The translations under genes and the position numbers were made by a program. Below, in pieces: positions 31,971-44,300 of a DNA stretch of 64,000 nt. The first letter of the stretch is position 1. Each line of letters opens with the position of its first letter. Location: contig NSJX01000013.1 of NCBI GenBank assembly GCA_002286715.1, positions 14,860 to 78,859 of the forward strand, in the 5' to 3' direction. Under the pieces are notes generated by a model. That model was not told where the DNA came from. It saw only the letters and a list, made by a program, of their open reading frames with translations, and searched no databases. Source of the DNA: Dentipellis sp. KUC8613 (lineage: Eukaryota > Basidiomycota > Agaricomycetes > Russulales > Hericiaceae).

Positions 31971-34355
31971 ATGGGCAAGACAGCATGGGCGGATCTGAAG
32001 GAGAGGGACGGTGAACTTCTTCCGATAGAGTGTGCTCATCCACGGCCAAGGAATGCCCGTGTTCGCATCATACGAGGCATCTCCTGGACCATCTTTTCTA
32101 TTACTATCCTTCTTTTAGTGTGGGCAGTACACGGTGTTATACGGTGGCGATGCTTCCCGGACCACCATCGTGGCCCCCGTGTTGTCAAGTATTTCGCTCC
32201 AGGACACCAAAACCCGGCATACCTTATCGAGGCAAAGCACGGTGCTGTTGCAAGCGAGAACGAGGTCTGTTCGAAGATAGGTGTTGAGGTCATGAAGGAG
32301 GGAGGCAATGCAGTCGACGCCGCCGTCAGTGCTGTATTCTGTGTAGGAGTGGTCAATCTGTTTTCGTGAGTAAATATGTGTTCTGTTGAAACTGTCGAAA
32401 TTCATGCCCAGGCCGAAGATCTGGAATCGGTGGCGGAGGTTTTATGACTGTTCGTGTTCCTACTCCCGAAGGCGCTTCAGAAGTTTGGACCATCGATTTC
32501 CGAGAGACTGGACCTGCCCTCGCGAACGCGACCATGTACGTTGGGGACCCTAAGGCTTCGCTATTCGGCGGTCTCGCTGTCGGTGTGCCAGGTGAACTAC
32601 GCGGGCTGGAAGCCGCCCACACGCGTTGGGGAAAGTTACCGTGGTCCAGACTCGTCCAACCAAGCGTCGACCTTGCTGCTGGCTGGAAAGTGGGTATAGA
32701 ACTTGGGAGGCGGTTAGAGGTGAGTCGTATACCTCGAGCGCGGGGATCTCAGAACGCTAATTACGGTTGTAGCTTTTCCGCCCTCTTATGTTCTCTAACG
32801 ATGATTGGAGCTCAATCTTCGCCCCGAACGGCGTGCTTCTGCGTGCAGGCGATCTCGTCCGGCGCACTAATTACTCGCGTACGCTAGCTACAATAGCTGC
32901 GCATGGGGCTGATGCTTTTTATGAGGGCGAAATCGCCGACGCCATGATCAGCAAGATCAGGTCTGCGGGCGGGATCATGACACACGAGGATCTGAAAAAC
33001 TACACAGTCAAGGTCGAAAAGGCATTGAAAGGGACTTACAGAGGGAGGAAGGTCTACACAACTCATGCGCCAACTTCTGGACCTGTCTTGCTGCATATGC
33101 TTAATTTGATTGAGAATTTCGATATGATTACTGAAGGGCGGACGGGTCTTAATGTTCACCGTTACGTTGAAGCCATGAAATGTGAGCTTTGCTGCACCAC
33201 TCGTCCTAATACGTAGGCATTCAGCTGACTGTCTGAATAGTTGGGTTTGCTGCTAGGTAGGGATCCCCGAGTCATATCAGCGATATTCCTCTGAGCCTGA
33301 TATATTTGGTGCAGGACGAAGATCTGCGATCCGGCTTTCAATGACGACTCGCGGAGGATTGATGAGTTACACGAGAAGGCATTCAGTGCTTTGGTGTTTG
33401 AGAATATGACTGACGTATGCTACCACAACTTGAAGGTGGCTGTTTGAAGACTAACAAATACTTTATAGGAGCGCACACATACTCCGGATTATTATCAGCC
33501 AATATTCGATGTCCCCACCGACCACGGCACGGTTCGTGATCTCCATTCTTCTCTTTCTGAATCTCAGAAAACTCACGTCCAATGTAGAGTCATACGTCCG
33601 TCGTCGACAAAGACGGCATGGCTGTCGCATTGACTACCACTGTGAACTTGGTCTTTGGTTCACAAGTACTGGATCCGGTCACTGGCGTCCTATTCAACGA
33701 CGAGGTATGAGATATGCATTTATATATGTGGATAGTCGCTCATGGCCGTAGATGGACGATTTCTCGACTCCCGGTACACCCAACGCGTTTGGACTTTGGC
33801 CATCGCCTTGTAAGCGGGTTCGAGGCTGAGCCAATTTCACCGCCGCTAATTTTCGTTGCAATCAGACAATTACCCCGCGGCTTTCAAACGCCCATTGTCA
33901 TCTACAACCCCCACCATCATGGAACATCCGGATGGCTCTTTCTATCTCGCCATTGGCGGGTCGGGAGGCTCAATGATTTTCCCCGCCGTGTTCCAGACAA
34001 TTCTCAATCTCGACTGGGGCTACGACGCCAGCAACGCTGTTGAATACGGACGGCTGCATGACCAGCTGTATCCCTTGGAAGTCCAAGCAGACGACATCTA
34101 CCCCGGAGAAATTTTGGCGGATCTAGAAGGGAGGGGGCATAACATCACGGGTGCGCGAGATCCAACGGGCCGCTATTCGGCGCTAATTTTGTCGCAGTCC
34201 TCGATGTCAACCGAATTGCAGCCGTCGTGCAGGCCGTGGTGAAGAAGCAGGGTGTTGTGTACGGTATGTATACCCTTCTGTGTGGAAGCACCGGTCTAAT
34301 TCTGCCCGCAGCTGCCAGTGATTCTAGAAAGAATGGAATCGCAGCGGGGTATTAA
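31971..34355 (+). CDS. Gamma-glutamyltransferase (gamma-glutamyl transpeptidase), membrane-anchored
   Basis: Transfers or hydrolyses the gamma-glutamyl group of glutathione; in fungi it usually works in the vacuole or at the cell surface. A short cytosolic head ([14 protein letters not shown]) precedes one membrane helix ([20 protein letters not shown]). The large subunit has [40 protein letters not shown] (spliced), IDFRETGP and [13 protein letters not shown]. The small subunit begins at the catalytic Thr in [18 protein letters not shown]; the Thr codon is the last of its exon. [22 protein letters not shown] and the final [10 protein letters not shown] follow. About ten exons. The start gives the expected type II membrane topology. 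Confidence 0.92.
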
Positions 34356-35610
34356 TTTACAAGCTTCAGAATGGGGGTGCGGTGCCTTGGCTTCCCATGA
34401 GCATGAGCGCTTTGTGCTTTGGTGCCCTGGCGGCCCCCACGGCGTCGTGAAGTTGTATGAGCGCTATGTGTGGTCTAGAATGGGAGTCCCACTGAGATAC
34501 CTAATGGGTCGCGTTTCGAGGGATTCCTCACCGAGCAGCCGCATTTCGGATACCTACTTGAGATCGCAGATCGTCATTTTTGGTGCGTCTATTAGTAGAA
34601 CGCTTCCGCTGAGGTGACCACACTTCTGGCCGCTGGCCCTCTCGTTTGACAAACCAGAACAGGCAAGTCATTCGCTGCGAGACACGGTCGACTGTCCATT
34701 GGCTGTCGTAGTGTGCGAAGTTGCTCCGATTCAACCACCTATAGCTTCACATACTCCCCATTCATCGAAGCGTGGTCGGCGCGGATGACCGACGAGCGCT
34801 GCTCAGGAACGAGGATGCGGGCAGGCGTTGCAGGCCGCGTCCCGAATGTGTCTTGTTCTCCGTGTCAGAAAGCTGAAATGAACGCTGGATTCCGTCAACG
34901 AAGAGGCCGTCGACATTTCGTTCACGTTGTATGTGACCATCCGAGTCATGTCGACGTCATGCTGACCCCCACTTATTCATGCGTTTATTCGCACTCCAGA
35001 ACATACACACATGGGAAGGCCCCCGGCTACAGGTCCTCAGAAATCGATTCATTTATGGAAAGAAGGCTTCGCGAAGGTCTGTATTCCGGACGGCTGTTTT
35101 CGAATCACATGTGTGGTTTTTCTTGAATTCGGAATTGAATCAGTCTACGCGAATTCAGCAATATCCGCAACCACGTTTCTGGTGTCCGGGAAAACCAGGA
35201 GCACCAAGGCACGTTGTCGCGAGTCAACAAATGATTTGCCTATCTCGTTGTTTGTGAGATAGGCAAAGCTCCTTCCTTGAAAAAACAAACACTCCGGGAA
35301 CCCGAAAAAATTATTTGCTAGTCAGACCGCGGCCGCTACCATCGCGCGAGAAATGCGGGGAGGAACCAAATTGGCCGTCAGTGTGCGGGGACCCCAGATC
35401 AGCGTGGTGGTGTGGGCGTTCTGACTGGAGAGATAAGCGGTTGCCTCGTTACTTATCTAAATGAACGAGGCACCTCCTTCGACCGAGATCAGCCGTCAGA
35501 TCGGACGATTTGTGCTTGTTTACCAACGCCTTTCGATCCTAACATGCACAAACAACCTCGTGGGCAGGGATCTCACGTCATCCGTTCGACGTTGTCTTGT
35601 TCACACCAAC
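34356..35610. other. Intergenic region before signal peptide peptidase
   Basis: No supported gene. The last 110 bp contain the block AACGCCTTTCGATCCTAACA, which recurs almost unchanged at about 37525, so the upstream flank of the peptidase gene was duplicated together with the gene. Confidence 0.5.
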
Positions 35611-37120
35611 ATGAGTGGTGGTTTGCAGAGTCTCCGGTTGTATTCTGGGTATGTCGGGTTGGTGACACTTGCAACCTTGTCAGTATACGGTGGCGCTTTT
35701 GGCTCTCTTCCGGTTTGTCTTTGCATTTTTTATTGTAGTTTTTGCATGTGAACCATTTCACACGTCAGAAACCTAAGCGTACAGGAGACGCGAAGGGCAA
35801 GGATGGCGAAAGCGACGACGAAGATGAAGATTCAGAACTTCTCCAGAGACTTGCTTCTGAAGATGTTTGGCTTTTCCCTGTGGTCGGTCGTTCGATTTTG
35901 GACAGCGAGCGTACCACTAAATTCATAGTCCCACAGCTTGGGTCTATAACATTGTTCGGTCTTTACATGGCAATGAAATACTTCGGAAAAGAGGTTATTA
36001 ATCTCCTGATGGGATGGTATATTACTCTCGCCGCCATTGCGAGCGTGTCAAAGGTACGATCAGAACTTCGCTGTTGTTTGCGTGCTCACGACGTGCTCAC
36101 AAAAATGATTCTCCTAGACCTTCCTGACGATTGTGAAACGCGTCGTTGGAAAAGAACGTTGGAACAGCTTCCATCAAACGAAGGTCGCAATCTCCAACAC
36201 TGGATCGAAGGGTAAAGTCCACATTGCCTGATGGTTATAAACAGGTTCGTTCTCACGTTCGTCATATAGACGTTACAAAGTTCTCGTGGAGGACACCGAC
36301 TCCATACCTCCTCCCCCTTGGTGCTATCCCGTCAATTCTCTGGGCAACTAACAAGAGCCTGAAGAAGTCTGCGCTAGTAAACGACATCATCGGCCTCTCC
36401 TTCGCACACGACTCAATATCCCTGCTCCGCCTTGATTCTTTCAAGAGCGGGACCATCCTTTTGTCCGGTCTTCTGCTTTATGATGTCTGGTGGGTCTTCG
36501 GCACCGAAGTGGTATGTTCCGGTCCTTCTTATTTCATACACCAAATTGCTTATCAGTCCCTGACGCATCATAGATGGTCCATGTTGCTACCAATCTCGAT
36601 CTTCCTGTCAAGCTGCTCTGGCCAAAGGCTCTGGACATTACTGGCTCTAAGGGATACATGATGCTCGGGCTCGGCGACATTGTAATCCCTGGGACATACG
36701 TCGCACTGGCCCTTCGCTACGACTATTATCGCTTCCAAAAGGATCAGGCCAACAATACATTCAAGAAACCATATTTTTATGCTGTCCTGTTTTCATACTT
36801 TGCGGGCCTCGCAACTACGATGATCGTCATGCACGTATTCCAGGCCGCACAGCCTGCACTCGTGTACCTCAGGTATGTTTTCCCTGACTAGCTCAGGGTA
36901 CACTGGCAGCTGACTATATTTTCTCCACAGCCCAGCGTGCATCATGGCATTCTTACTCACCGCGATCACTCGCGGCGAACTCTACGAGGCCTGGACGTGG
37001 AGCGATGACCCTCCAAAGCCCCAGGACCAGAACGGGGCCAAAGACGAAGCCAAGGACAAGGGCAAGGAGAAAACGCCACCCCCGTCCTCCTCGGGCGAGG
37101 CCCCAACTGAGTCGAACTGA
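35611..37120 (+). CDS. Signal peptide peptidase (presenilin-type intramembrane aspartyl protease)
   Basis: Cleaves signal-peptide remnants and tail-anchored helices within the ER membrane. First exon 35611-35712 gives MSGGLQSLRLYSGYVGLVTL and ends GAFGSLP; the next joins KPKRTGD and an acidic loop (ESDDEDEDSE). Multiple membrane helices follow, including LGSITLFGLYMAMKYFG. Both catalytic aspartates are in canonical motifs: LLLYDVWWVFG and MLGLGDIVIPG; the PAL motif is QPALVYL. The C-terminal tail is hydrophilic and Lys/Pro-rich, ending PTESN. The start was chosen because family members begin shortly before this first helix; an in-frame ATG at 35461 would add 50 unrelated residues. Confidence 0.93.
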
Positions 37121-37499
37121 TACAACTCATGACACCAGGGATGCAATGACGGCACCGTTCTCCAACTGACGTTACATGACATGCGTCGTTGTCTGAATAG
37201 GCGGCCATATGTATTGCGAGCGGATATGGCACGTCGCGCTGCTGGTTGTGCGGCTGCCATGGACTTCAGTCATACCCGACTACGTGTTGTATACCCAGCG
37301 CTCTCTATTATATCCCGGATGCGGTCTCCGTTCTCCTCGTACCGCGAGACGTCGTCGGTCATGCGGGCAGCACCCCGAGTTTCGGTAGCAGCGCCTTCCA
37401 CCTGGCCTTCTCGGGCACATGTGGCCGAAGCAGGTCCAGAAACACGAGGTGCGTCGAATGCCCTGACCGAGGCACTTTTGAGTCCTTGCCACCAGAGTC
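37121..37499. other. 3' flank of signal peptide peptidase
   Basis: No gene seen. Parts (around CGTCGC.C.G.TGTGCGGCTGC) recur near 38210-38250, showing that the duplication that made the downstream pseudogene included this flank. Confidence 0.45.
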
Positions 37500-38340
37500 G
37501 ACCTGGGTCCTGCTTGTGCCTGTTTGGCAACGCCTTTCGATCCTAACACGGACAAACAACCACGAAACTTGCCGTTGCATATACCAGGGCATATCAAATT
37601 GGAGTGCTGCCCTGGATTCTTCAGGATCCAGAGCTTGGCTTTATTTGCTCTTGTGTTGTATGGCAACCTTCGGGTCTTTGGACCCGAGGTGGAGATGTCG
37701 TTACGGCGGGGACATACGGCGCGCTGTCTCTTTGCTAGATTCCTTTTCTGGAAGATGCTAGCGAGCGGGACCTTCACGATGCCGCGCTGCCACAGTGGTT
37801 TCGCTGCGTACATCATGGGCATTGGGGCCTCTACATCCACGATTGATATTATTAAGTTGGGCGGCCAGCGCTCATGTTACTCAGGTATGTCTTCGTGGTC
37901 AAGCCCGCTCTGTCAGCCGTCAGGCAGCTGACTAGACTTCCTCTCACATACAGCGTCCTCTCCATGTTGCCGCGGTCGTCCGTGGCGAACTGGAGGTTGG
38001 AGCAATGGCCTTGTGATGCCTCCCAAACCGCGTGATCCAGGTGCAGAGCTTTCAAGCAAAGACGAACCTTCCGATGAGCTCGAGTGTGACTAGTACTAGC
38101 GTGCCTTGCATTCTCCGACGTTAACCTAGGACCTTGTTGCATGCTGCCTGTTGTCCGTCGATCTCAACCCTCGTTCTGTTCGAAGGCGATACTTGCATTG
38201 CCGGCAAGTGTGGAGCGTCGCAATGGCGTTTGTGCGGCTGCACGTCTGTCATTCTTCACTACGTACATATTGCAATGGTTTCTATTGTATGCCAGATGCA
38301 GCGTCTGCTCATGTGTACAACCACTTCGCTGACAACGCTC
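37500..38340 (+). pseudogene. Degenerate tandem copy of the signal peptide peptidase gene
   Basis: Several segments align in order with the intact gene: the upstream block AACGCCTTTCGATCCTAACA (37525, intact copy 35527); TTGTATGGCAACCTTCGGGTCTTTG (split here as a match to the YDVWWVFG codons, near 37660); TACTCAGGTATGT, CAGCTGACTA and TCACATACAG (37880-37955, the last intron of the intact gene); then GGCGAACTGGAGG. The 3' flank follows to about 38340. The aspartate motifs are not preserved, large parts are missing and the frame is broken, so no protease can be made. Confidence 0.7.
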
Positions 38341-41300
38341 GGTGATGGGAGGAACCTCGATGTCTGTCACGCGGAGCAAGACCGAGCGCTGGCGAACAAC
38401 GCTCCTGCACAGGAAACCGAGCAGCCCCAAGCGCACGAACAATACAGCCCAGAACGACAGGCTACGGCCGCGCCGGCGCAGCTGTGGGGCCTCGCGCACA
38501 TCAGGATGGCGGGCCCAGGGTCGCAGGCTGGGTCTAGGCGCTGGGCAGAGTGCTCTGTCGTGCATCAGCGCACTAGCATTTCGATTCGGGAAGGCACTTG
38601 ACGGCCGTGCGCGCTGCTTCTAGAAAGAATTGCCCAGCCCGCTCAGAACCCGCGCTGCCGTGATGCTCTCCAGTCTCCACGGACCGCGCATCGGCCAGCG
38701 GAGGCTCGCATGTCCTGTCCGCGACGGACCATATGCACGCGCATGTGTGCTCGCCGCGCAGAGTCGGCTAGTCTGCAAAAGCGCAAATTCAGTCGGCGCG
38801 CGGGCGGACGGTCTGCCAGGGGCCCGCGGCCGGCGTGTACTGAGAAGCCCAGAAGCGCTGGCGACGGTGCGACCTGAGATTTCGAAGCCTTCTGGGCTGG
38901 GGTGCGTGACCATGCCAGCGACCCTAGCTGTGGATCTGCATCCGGGTTCTGCGCCACCTAGCGCGAACAACGCCTTGGGCCAAGTCAGACGTTCAGACCT
39001 GCCAACGCTGCGGCTGCGGCAGTCGACGACTGTGATCGGTTTCAGAAATAGGTGGGTGGTCACTGGTGCGTACGCACATGTATGTCATGAAGCTTGGCGC
39101 GCGCGAGTGACAGGACGCCGTGTGGTTTATTGCGGACGGCAGCGACATCTAACATACATGTTCATGTCTATGTTCGTGAGAAGACGGTGCGATGGGCGAT
39201 GCCACTTACCCCCGTACGCGGATGACGACCCACTCCCGCGGCGCAGGGCTGTCCTGTCCGGGGCAGGTGACGCGACCCATTTATACGACGCTCCTCCGTG
39301 GGGAAGTGTGGGGAAGTGTCGGCATGCGGCATCGTGACCAGGATGCGTTTCAGCATCGCAGCGATCATGCGCGGGAGTCGGTCGCCGTTACGCCATAAAC
39401 AGCGCCGCCGCAGCGCAGTGTGGCCCATCTCCATACACATGGCCCGCTGGGTGTGAACGACTCCGCGACACGCACACAGGCGTTCGTGGGGCAGCACATG
39501 GGCGTGGTGGGACCGCGCTGCGCAGTGCCGCCAAGACGCGCTGGTTCCGGTCGGCGTGCCTCGGCGAGCAGCCCGCGCGCGCGCACGCACGTCGCCCGCC
39601 AGAGACAAAGCACGACGGCCCATTGCGCGTGCGGCGGCGCGTGACCGCCCGGCACGCCCGGCGTGGATGCAGGAGGCTCGAACGGGACAGAAGCAGCTGC
39701 AGACGGCTCGGGGTCGCGCGTCGCGGGAGATCCAGTCCCACTGCTTGGGCGCCGTCAATCAAGCTCGGTCCCTCGGTGCATACAGTGCGACGGGTGGCGT
39801 CTGCGCCTGTAATTGCAATTGCGACGCTGGCAGCGGCAGGCCGCGCAGCGAAAGGGGATAATAGGCCTTTTTGACACCCGCGTCGCCGGCAGGCGGCGTG
39901 ATGGGCACGTCGGCGCCTCGCCAGGGCTGGACCAAACTCCCAGATGGGACCCTTGGTCTGCGCGCGTCCTAGAAGCAGTGGGCGCGAGCGGTCGGGTGGG
40001 CAGTGTCTGTCGGAGACGAAAACATAAGGGGAGACATTGGAGCATGTTGGACGGGTGGTGGGGAACACAGCAGAGAAGATGATTCAGGGCGCAACGTGTT
40101 GAGAAGGATTACAACGATACTTGCCAGAAGCAGGTCGAGGAGAGCTGTTGCACGCGACCCGCAGGACAGGTCGAGCATGCTCCGGCCGAGAGTCTTTTCG
40201 CAAATATTGTGGGTAAGAGGAGAAATGCGACTCGACTGGGAAAGGGCGTCCGGGGACCTGCATGTCCGGAACCCGATGGAGAAAGAAGACGACTCGAAGC
40301 AGATGACCGTGGTGGGTTCTGGCCGGACGCGCAAGGAGTGTCTAAAGCAGCGGGCGGGGTGTGCTGTTGCAACAGCGATGCGGTAAGTATGGATGTTCAG
40401 AAAAGGGGCACATACAGAAAAGATGCGATGCATAATACCGTAAATGACCCACGTGAGGTGCATGCTGGCGCACGGCAGCGTCTTGACGTCTATAGGATCC
40501 AGGAGCACAATTGATCAAGAAAACCAGAGAAAAATCCGAGGGAGACAGGAGAAGTAGGTGCGGGCCGAAAAAATACACGTGGCGCACGAGCGGTGTCGCA
40601 AGAAGAGCGCAAGTCGCGCGCAAGGTCGGAGGACATGAGGAGAGAGGACATGCCTTCCTTGAAGCTTGAGCCGCAAGCCGTGGAGAGCCGGCATGATAGA
40701 TGGGTGAAGCTGACGGTTGCGGTCGAGGATAAATTGGAAATGAAGAATGAATAGAGGGGAGGACCAATGAAGAGCTTTGGTTGGGTTGTTCCCCTGAGAT
40801 GTGATTGCCGCAATCAGCACGATCTTCTATGACAATTCTGCCGAGAGGCGTCGACCGAGATCTTCGAATGATCGGGGCCGCCATGCATATGCCCGCCCCT
40901 CGACCACCCCGCCACATATCCCGCCGCACGTGAAAACATGCGCTAGCAGCGGGGATGAGACAGGAGGTGCTGAGGCCGACGCCGGGGTTACGGGCGAAAA
41001 TCGAGAGATTGCGGAGGCATCTCCGGGGCGAGCGAAGGAAGGGAGCAAAAAAAGAGGAAAAAGGAGAGGAACGAGAGTGACAGATTCGGGTTGTTTGTTT
41101 GGTCGACGAGGAACGCCGTCGGACGCGGGCCGGGGTGCTTAGTGCAGCGAGTCCTTACCTCCTCTCCTCCTCCCCGTTTTTTCTGCACGGTCTCCTCCCG
41201 TCCTCCATCCGAGGCCAACATACCCTTTCCCCGTCCGTCCTTCTTACGTCTCTCTATCCCCTGGCCGAGTCCCGGCCTTCTTTCGTCATCCTCAGTCAGT

Positions 41301-41369
41301 GTCTTCTCGATCTCACTCTCTCTTCCCAGCCAACGTCCGCTCCAACCGTTGATGTTGCTGCAGGTGCGC
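38341..41369. other. GC-rich three-kilobase stretch without a convincing gene
   Basis: Long open frames exist on both strands (for example minus 39388-40068) but they overlap each other, are Arg/Ala/Pro-rich as expected from GC-rich non-coding DNA, and show no motif or splice-linked partner. The last few hundred bases (41150-41369) are strongly CT-rich, typical of a fungal promoter or 5' UTR, and should serve the GATA factor gene. An unusually long upstream region or an unrecognised RNA gene is possible. Confidence 0.45.
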
Positions 41370-44300
41370 ATGGAATTCTCAAACGCGCCCACCCAGGGCC
41401 TTGCAGACGATCCCCCACAATCTAGGTGGTCTCCTACCAGTCGCCCAACCGTAAACACATCGCTTCCGGCCCACCCACCGTCCACAACTCCTGCAGAGCG
41501 CAGTCCTCTCCCCACATCGCTCTCGTCCCAGTCTTCCCCTTGGATCCAGTCGCTCTCGCTTTCCTCACCAGACCCCTCAGCACCCTTCATGTATCCCATG
41601 GCTGCGCCTCGCGCTGCGGCCTCCCCCGACCCTCTTCCTCAGTCGTCTATCCCTCAGTCCGCTCCTGGTGATTGGAATAACATCTTTTCCGCTCCACTTA
41701 ATCCCGCAATGTTCGCGCAGCTCGCAGCTAGCGGAGTTTTGGGTCCGCCGCTACCGCATGCTACCTCCTCCAGCGTGCCGAACGCCCCACAGCTTCCATC
41801 GCGCTACCATCCGACCCATCCACAGGCCCTAGACCCCGCCAGGCATACGCAGCACCTCGCAAACCCAGGTCCCTACCCTATCCCAGAGAATCATGCCGGC
41901 CGTCCGTACCAGAAACCGCGGGCTGGTCCGCAGTTCTCTGCCCCGGCGTTGGGCCCTACTGCCGCGAAGGGTAAGTCTCGTGCTATTGCAGTTCTAAATG
42001 ACATGCTGGTTGATCCCTTACCTCCTGTTTCATTGTCCTCGCCTATCCAGAGCGAAAACCACGTGGTTATGACGCTTCTTCGCAACCCCAGTCTCGCCAG
42101 CTATCGACAGGTGTGCACAGCGAGATCTATAGCGGGCATCAGCTCAATGCGTGTGTATATTGACATAACTTCGCAGGCTCGGGAAACCCATCTACGCTAT
42201 CATCGCCCCATCAACCCTTCAGCTTGGAGACGCCCTTCGATTACAATTTTGATTTCAACTTCCCACCCGAGCGATCAAATGCGGGCCTACCACCATCGCT
42301 GTGGATGTCTCCCTCGTCCACCACGCCATCAACACCGGGCATCGAGCCGTACGCGTTCCAGTCGCTTGCCATCTCACGCAACCCTTCTCTCGCAGAGAGC
42401 AGCACAGCGTCGGTCATGTCGGGCGTCCCTGCTGGCCCATCAAGTTCAGCAAGGAGAGAGCACGCACCGCACGCATCGTCGAGTGCTTCGGGCGGTAGAA
42501 GAGATGATGGCTCATCATCGCTACTCAGTGAGATGTTCTCCGACCGGTTGTTCACGTCTGGCCCTGGAACAGAGCAGGGTGCGAGCACGTTCCCATCACC
42601 CCTGCTGTCCGGCTCGCCCGATCTCAAGTCCAGCACACTGTCTCCCGTCGACGCGGATCCGGAGCAGCTCGCGAAGGAGGATCCGCTGGCAACGCAGGTC
42701 TGGAAGATGTACGCACGGACCAAGGCGAATCTTCCGCACGCGCAGCGGATGGAGAACCTGACATGGCGGATGATGGCGTTGGCGTTGAAGAAGAAGAAAG
42801 ACGAGGAGTCGAAGGCAGCGCAAGCGGAGGAAGGAAGCAAGGTGAAGACGGAGGCGAAGGAGGGAGAAGAGGGGTTGGAGACAGGGGACAAGGATGGAGA
42901 GGAGAGAGGACGAAGGATTGACAAAGGAAAGGGAACGGTGAGCGTCGTTGGTTTTGATGGGAAGAACCAGGACGGCACGGAAGAAGAGGAGTGAGTGGCG
43001 TCATATCGCACTATCCAAATGAGGCTCACGTCTTGCCGCAGTGAGGTTGTGCCAATGGACTGGAGGGCCATGAGTCGATCGAGATCCAGGGCGCCCATGG
43101 ATTGGAGGGCGGCAAGTCGCTCCAGGTCACGCCCACCTGCTTCTGCGCCTCTATTCGAGCATGCTTTCTCGGAGTCTGTGCGCTTTTCCTTTCCTTCTCT
43201 CGACACACCATCAACCTCCGCTATCTCTGATATGCACGGCCATCGCAGATACGGGGATAGCGACTTTGCTTTCCCCTCTGCACCTCTCTCGACGACCGCC
43301 AGCATTCCTATATCGCACCCTCACAGTGGTCGCCAGACGCCGACTTCGTCGTCTGTCCCAAACCAATCTTCGTTATCTGCCGTCTACGAGGGCTCTGCTC
43401 AGCAACCTCACGCTGGAGACCAACCTGCAGCCGGGCTGCCTAGTTCTTCTCGCTATCCGTATCCCGCCCACCTCGACGAATCCCAGGCATTCCTCAACTC
43501 CGCCGCACACCCCTCTTCACTACCTTCATACGGCCTGCATGGGCTATCGCGGACGCCCGCGGCGAACGCGCCATCGCCGGACAAACGGTCCTTTCCCAAG
43601 CACGTGCGTAAGACAAGCTTCGATCACACCGTGTCCAAAGACGGTATATTGGCCGGTGTCATTGGGCGACATCAAGTAAATGGAAAACCGTTGCCGCCTG
43701 AAAGTCTTATAGGTACAAAACGCAGGGCCGACGCGCCACACGCAGAAAGTATGCTGCGCGGAGACCCCCCTAGCGTTCAGACCTCGCCCATCATGGCCCA
43801 CCCCGAGCTCTCCCAGCGGTACGCCCGAAGTCCTTATCCGCCCTCATACAACTTCTACTCTGGCTATGATGGTTTCTTCGATCTCCCTGGCGCCTCGTCG
43901 CTGCAGCAGGATTTTTCCGTTCTGACTACGTCGGACGACGCCCGCCACACCAACTCGTATCCTGATCCCTCTCACGCCTCTTTACACACATCGACGTACT
44001 CTCCGACGGCGGGCTCACCTCATGGCGCCAACGAGCGACTATCTGCCGCCGCCATAGCCGCATCGGCTGCCATGGCGGAAGGCTATGCGAATCTGAGCGC
44101 TGCCAGCCTGACGGGTGTCGAAGACGCGGGGTTGGAATATCAGCAGCTCATGGGCCTCGTGTACTCCAATCTCGACACGACTGCTTTGGGGCACCAACCT
44201 TACACACACGTGGACCCTACACAGATCCTTCCCGCGGATCATGGCGACAGCGCCTATCCCAGCCTGCACGCCAGCCCGTCCAGCGACGGCTTCAACGGGT

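Noticed and set aside
39388..40068. 226-codon minus-strand open frame in the GC-rich stretch
   Set aside because: Arg/Ala/Pro-rich composition, overlapped by equally long frames on both strands, no motif and no splice partners; typical of GC-rich non-coding DNA.
42111..42761. Continuation of the first GATA-factor frame past 41970 as one long protein
   Set aside because: The sequence after 41970 becomes Arg/Pro/Ser nonsense in that frame, while splicing at 41971-42050 and 42111-42176 restores a frame leading into the DUF1752 motif.
42241..43305. 354-codon minus-strand open frame opposite the GATA factor
   Set aside because: Lies antisense to exons whose plus-strand reading contains the DUF1752 motif; low-complexity mirror of Ser/Pro/Glu-rich codons.
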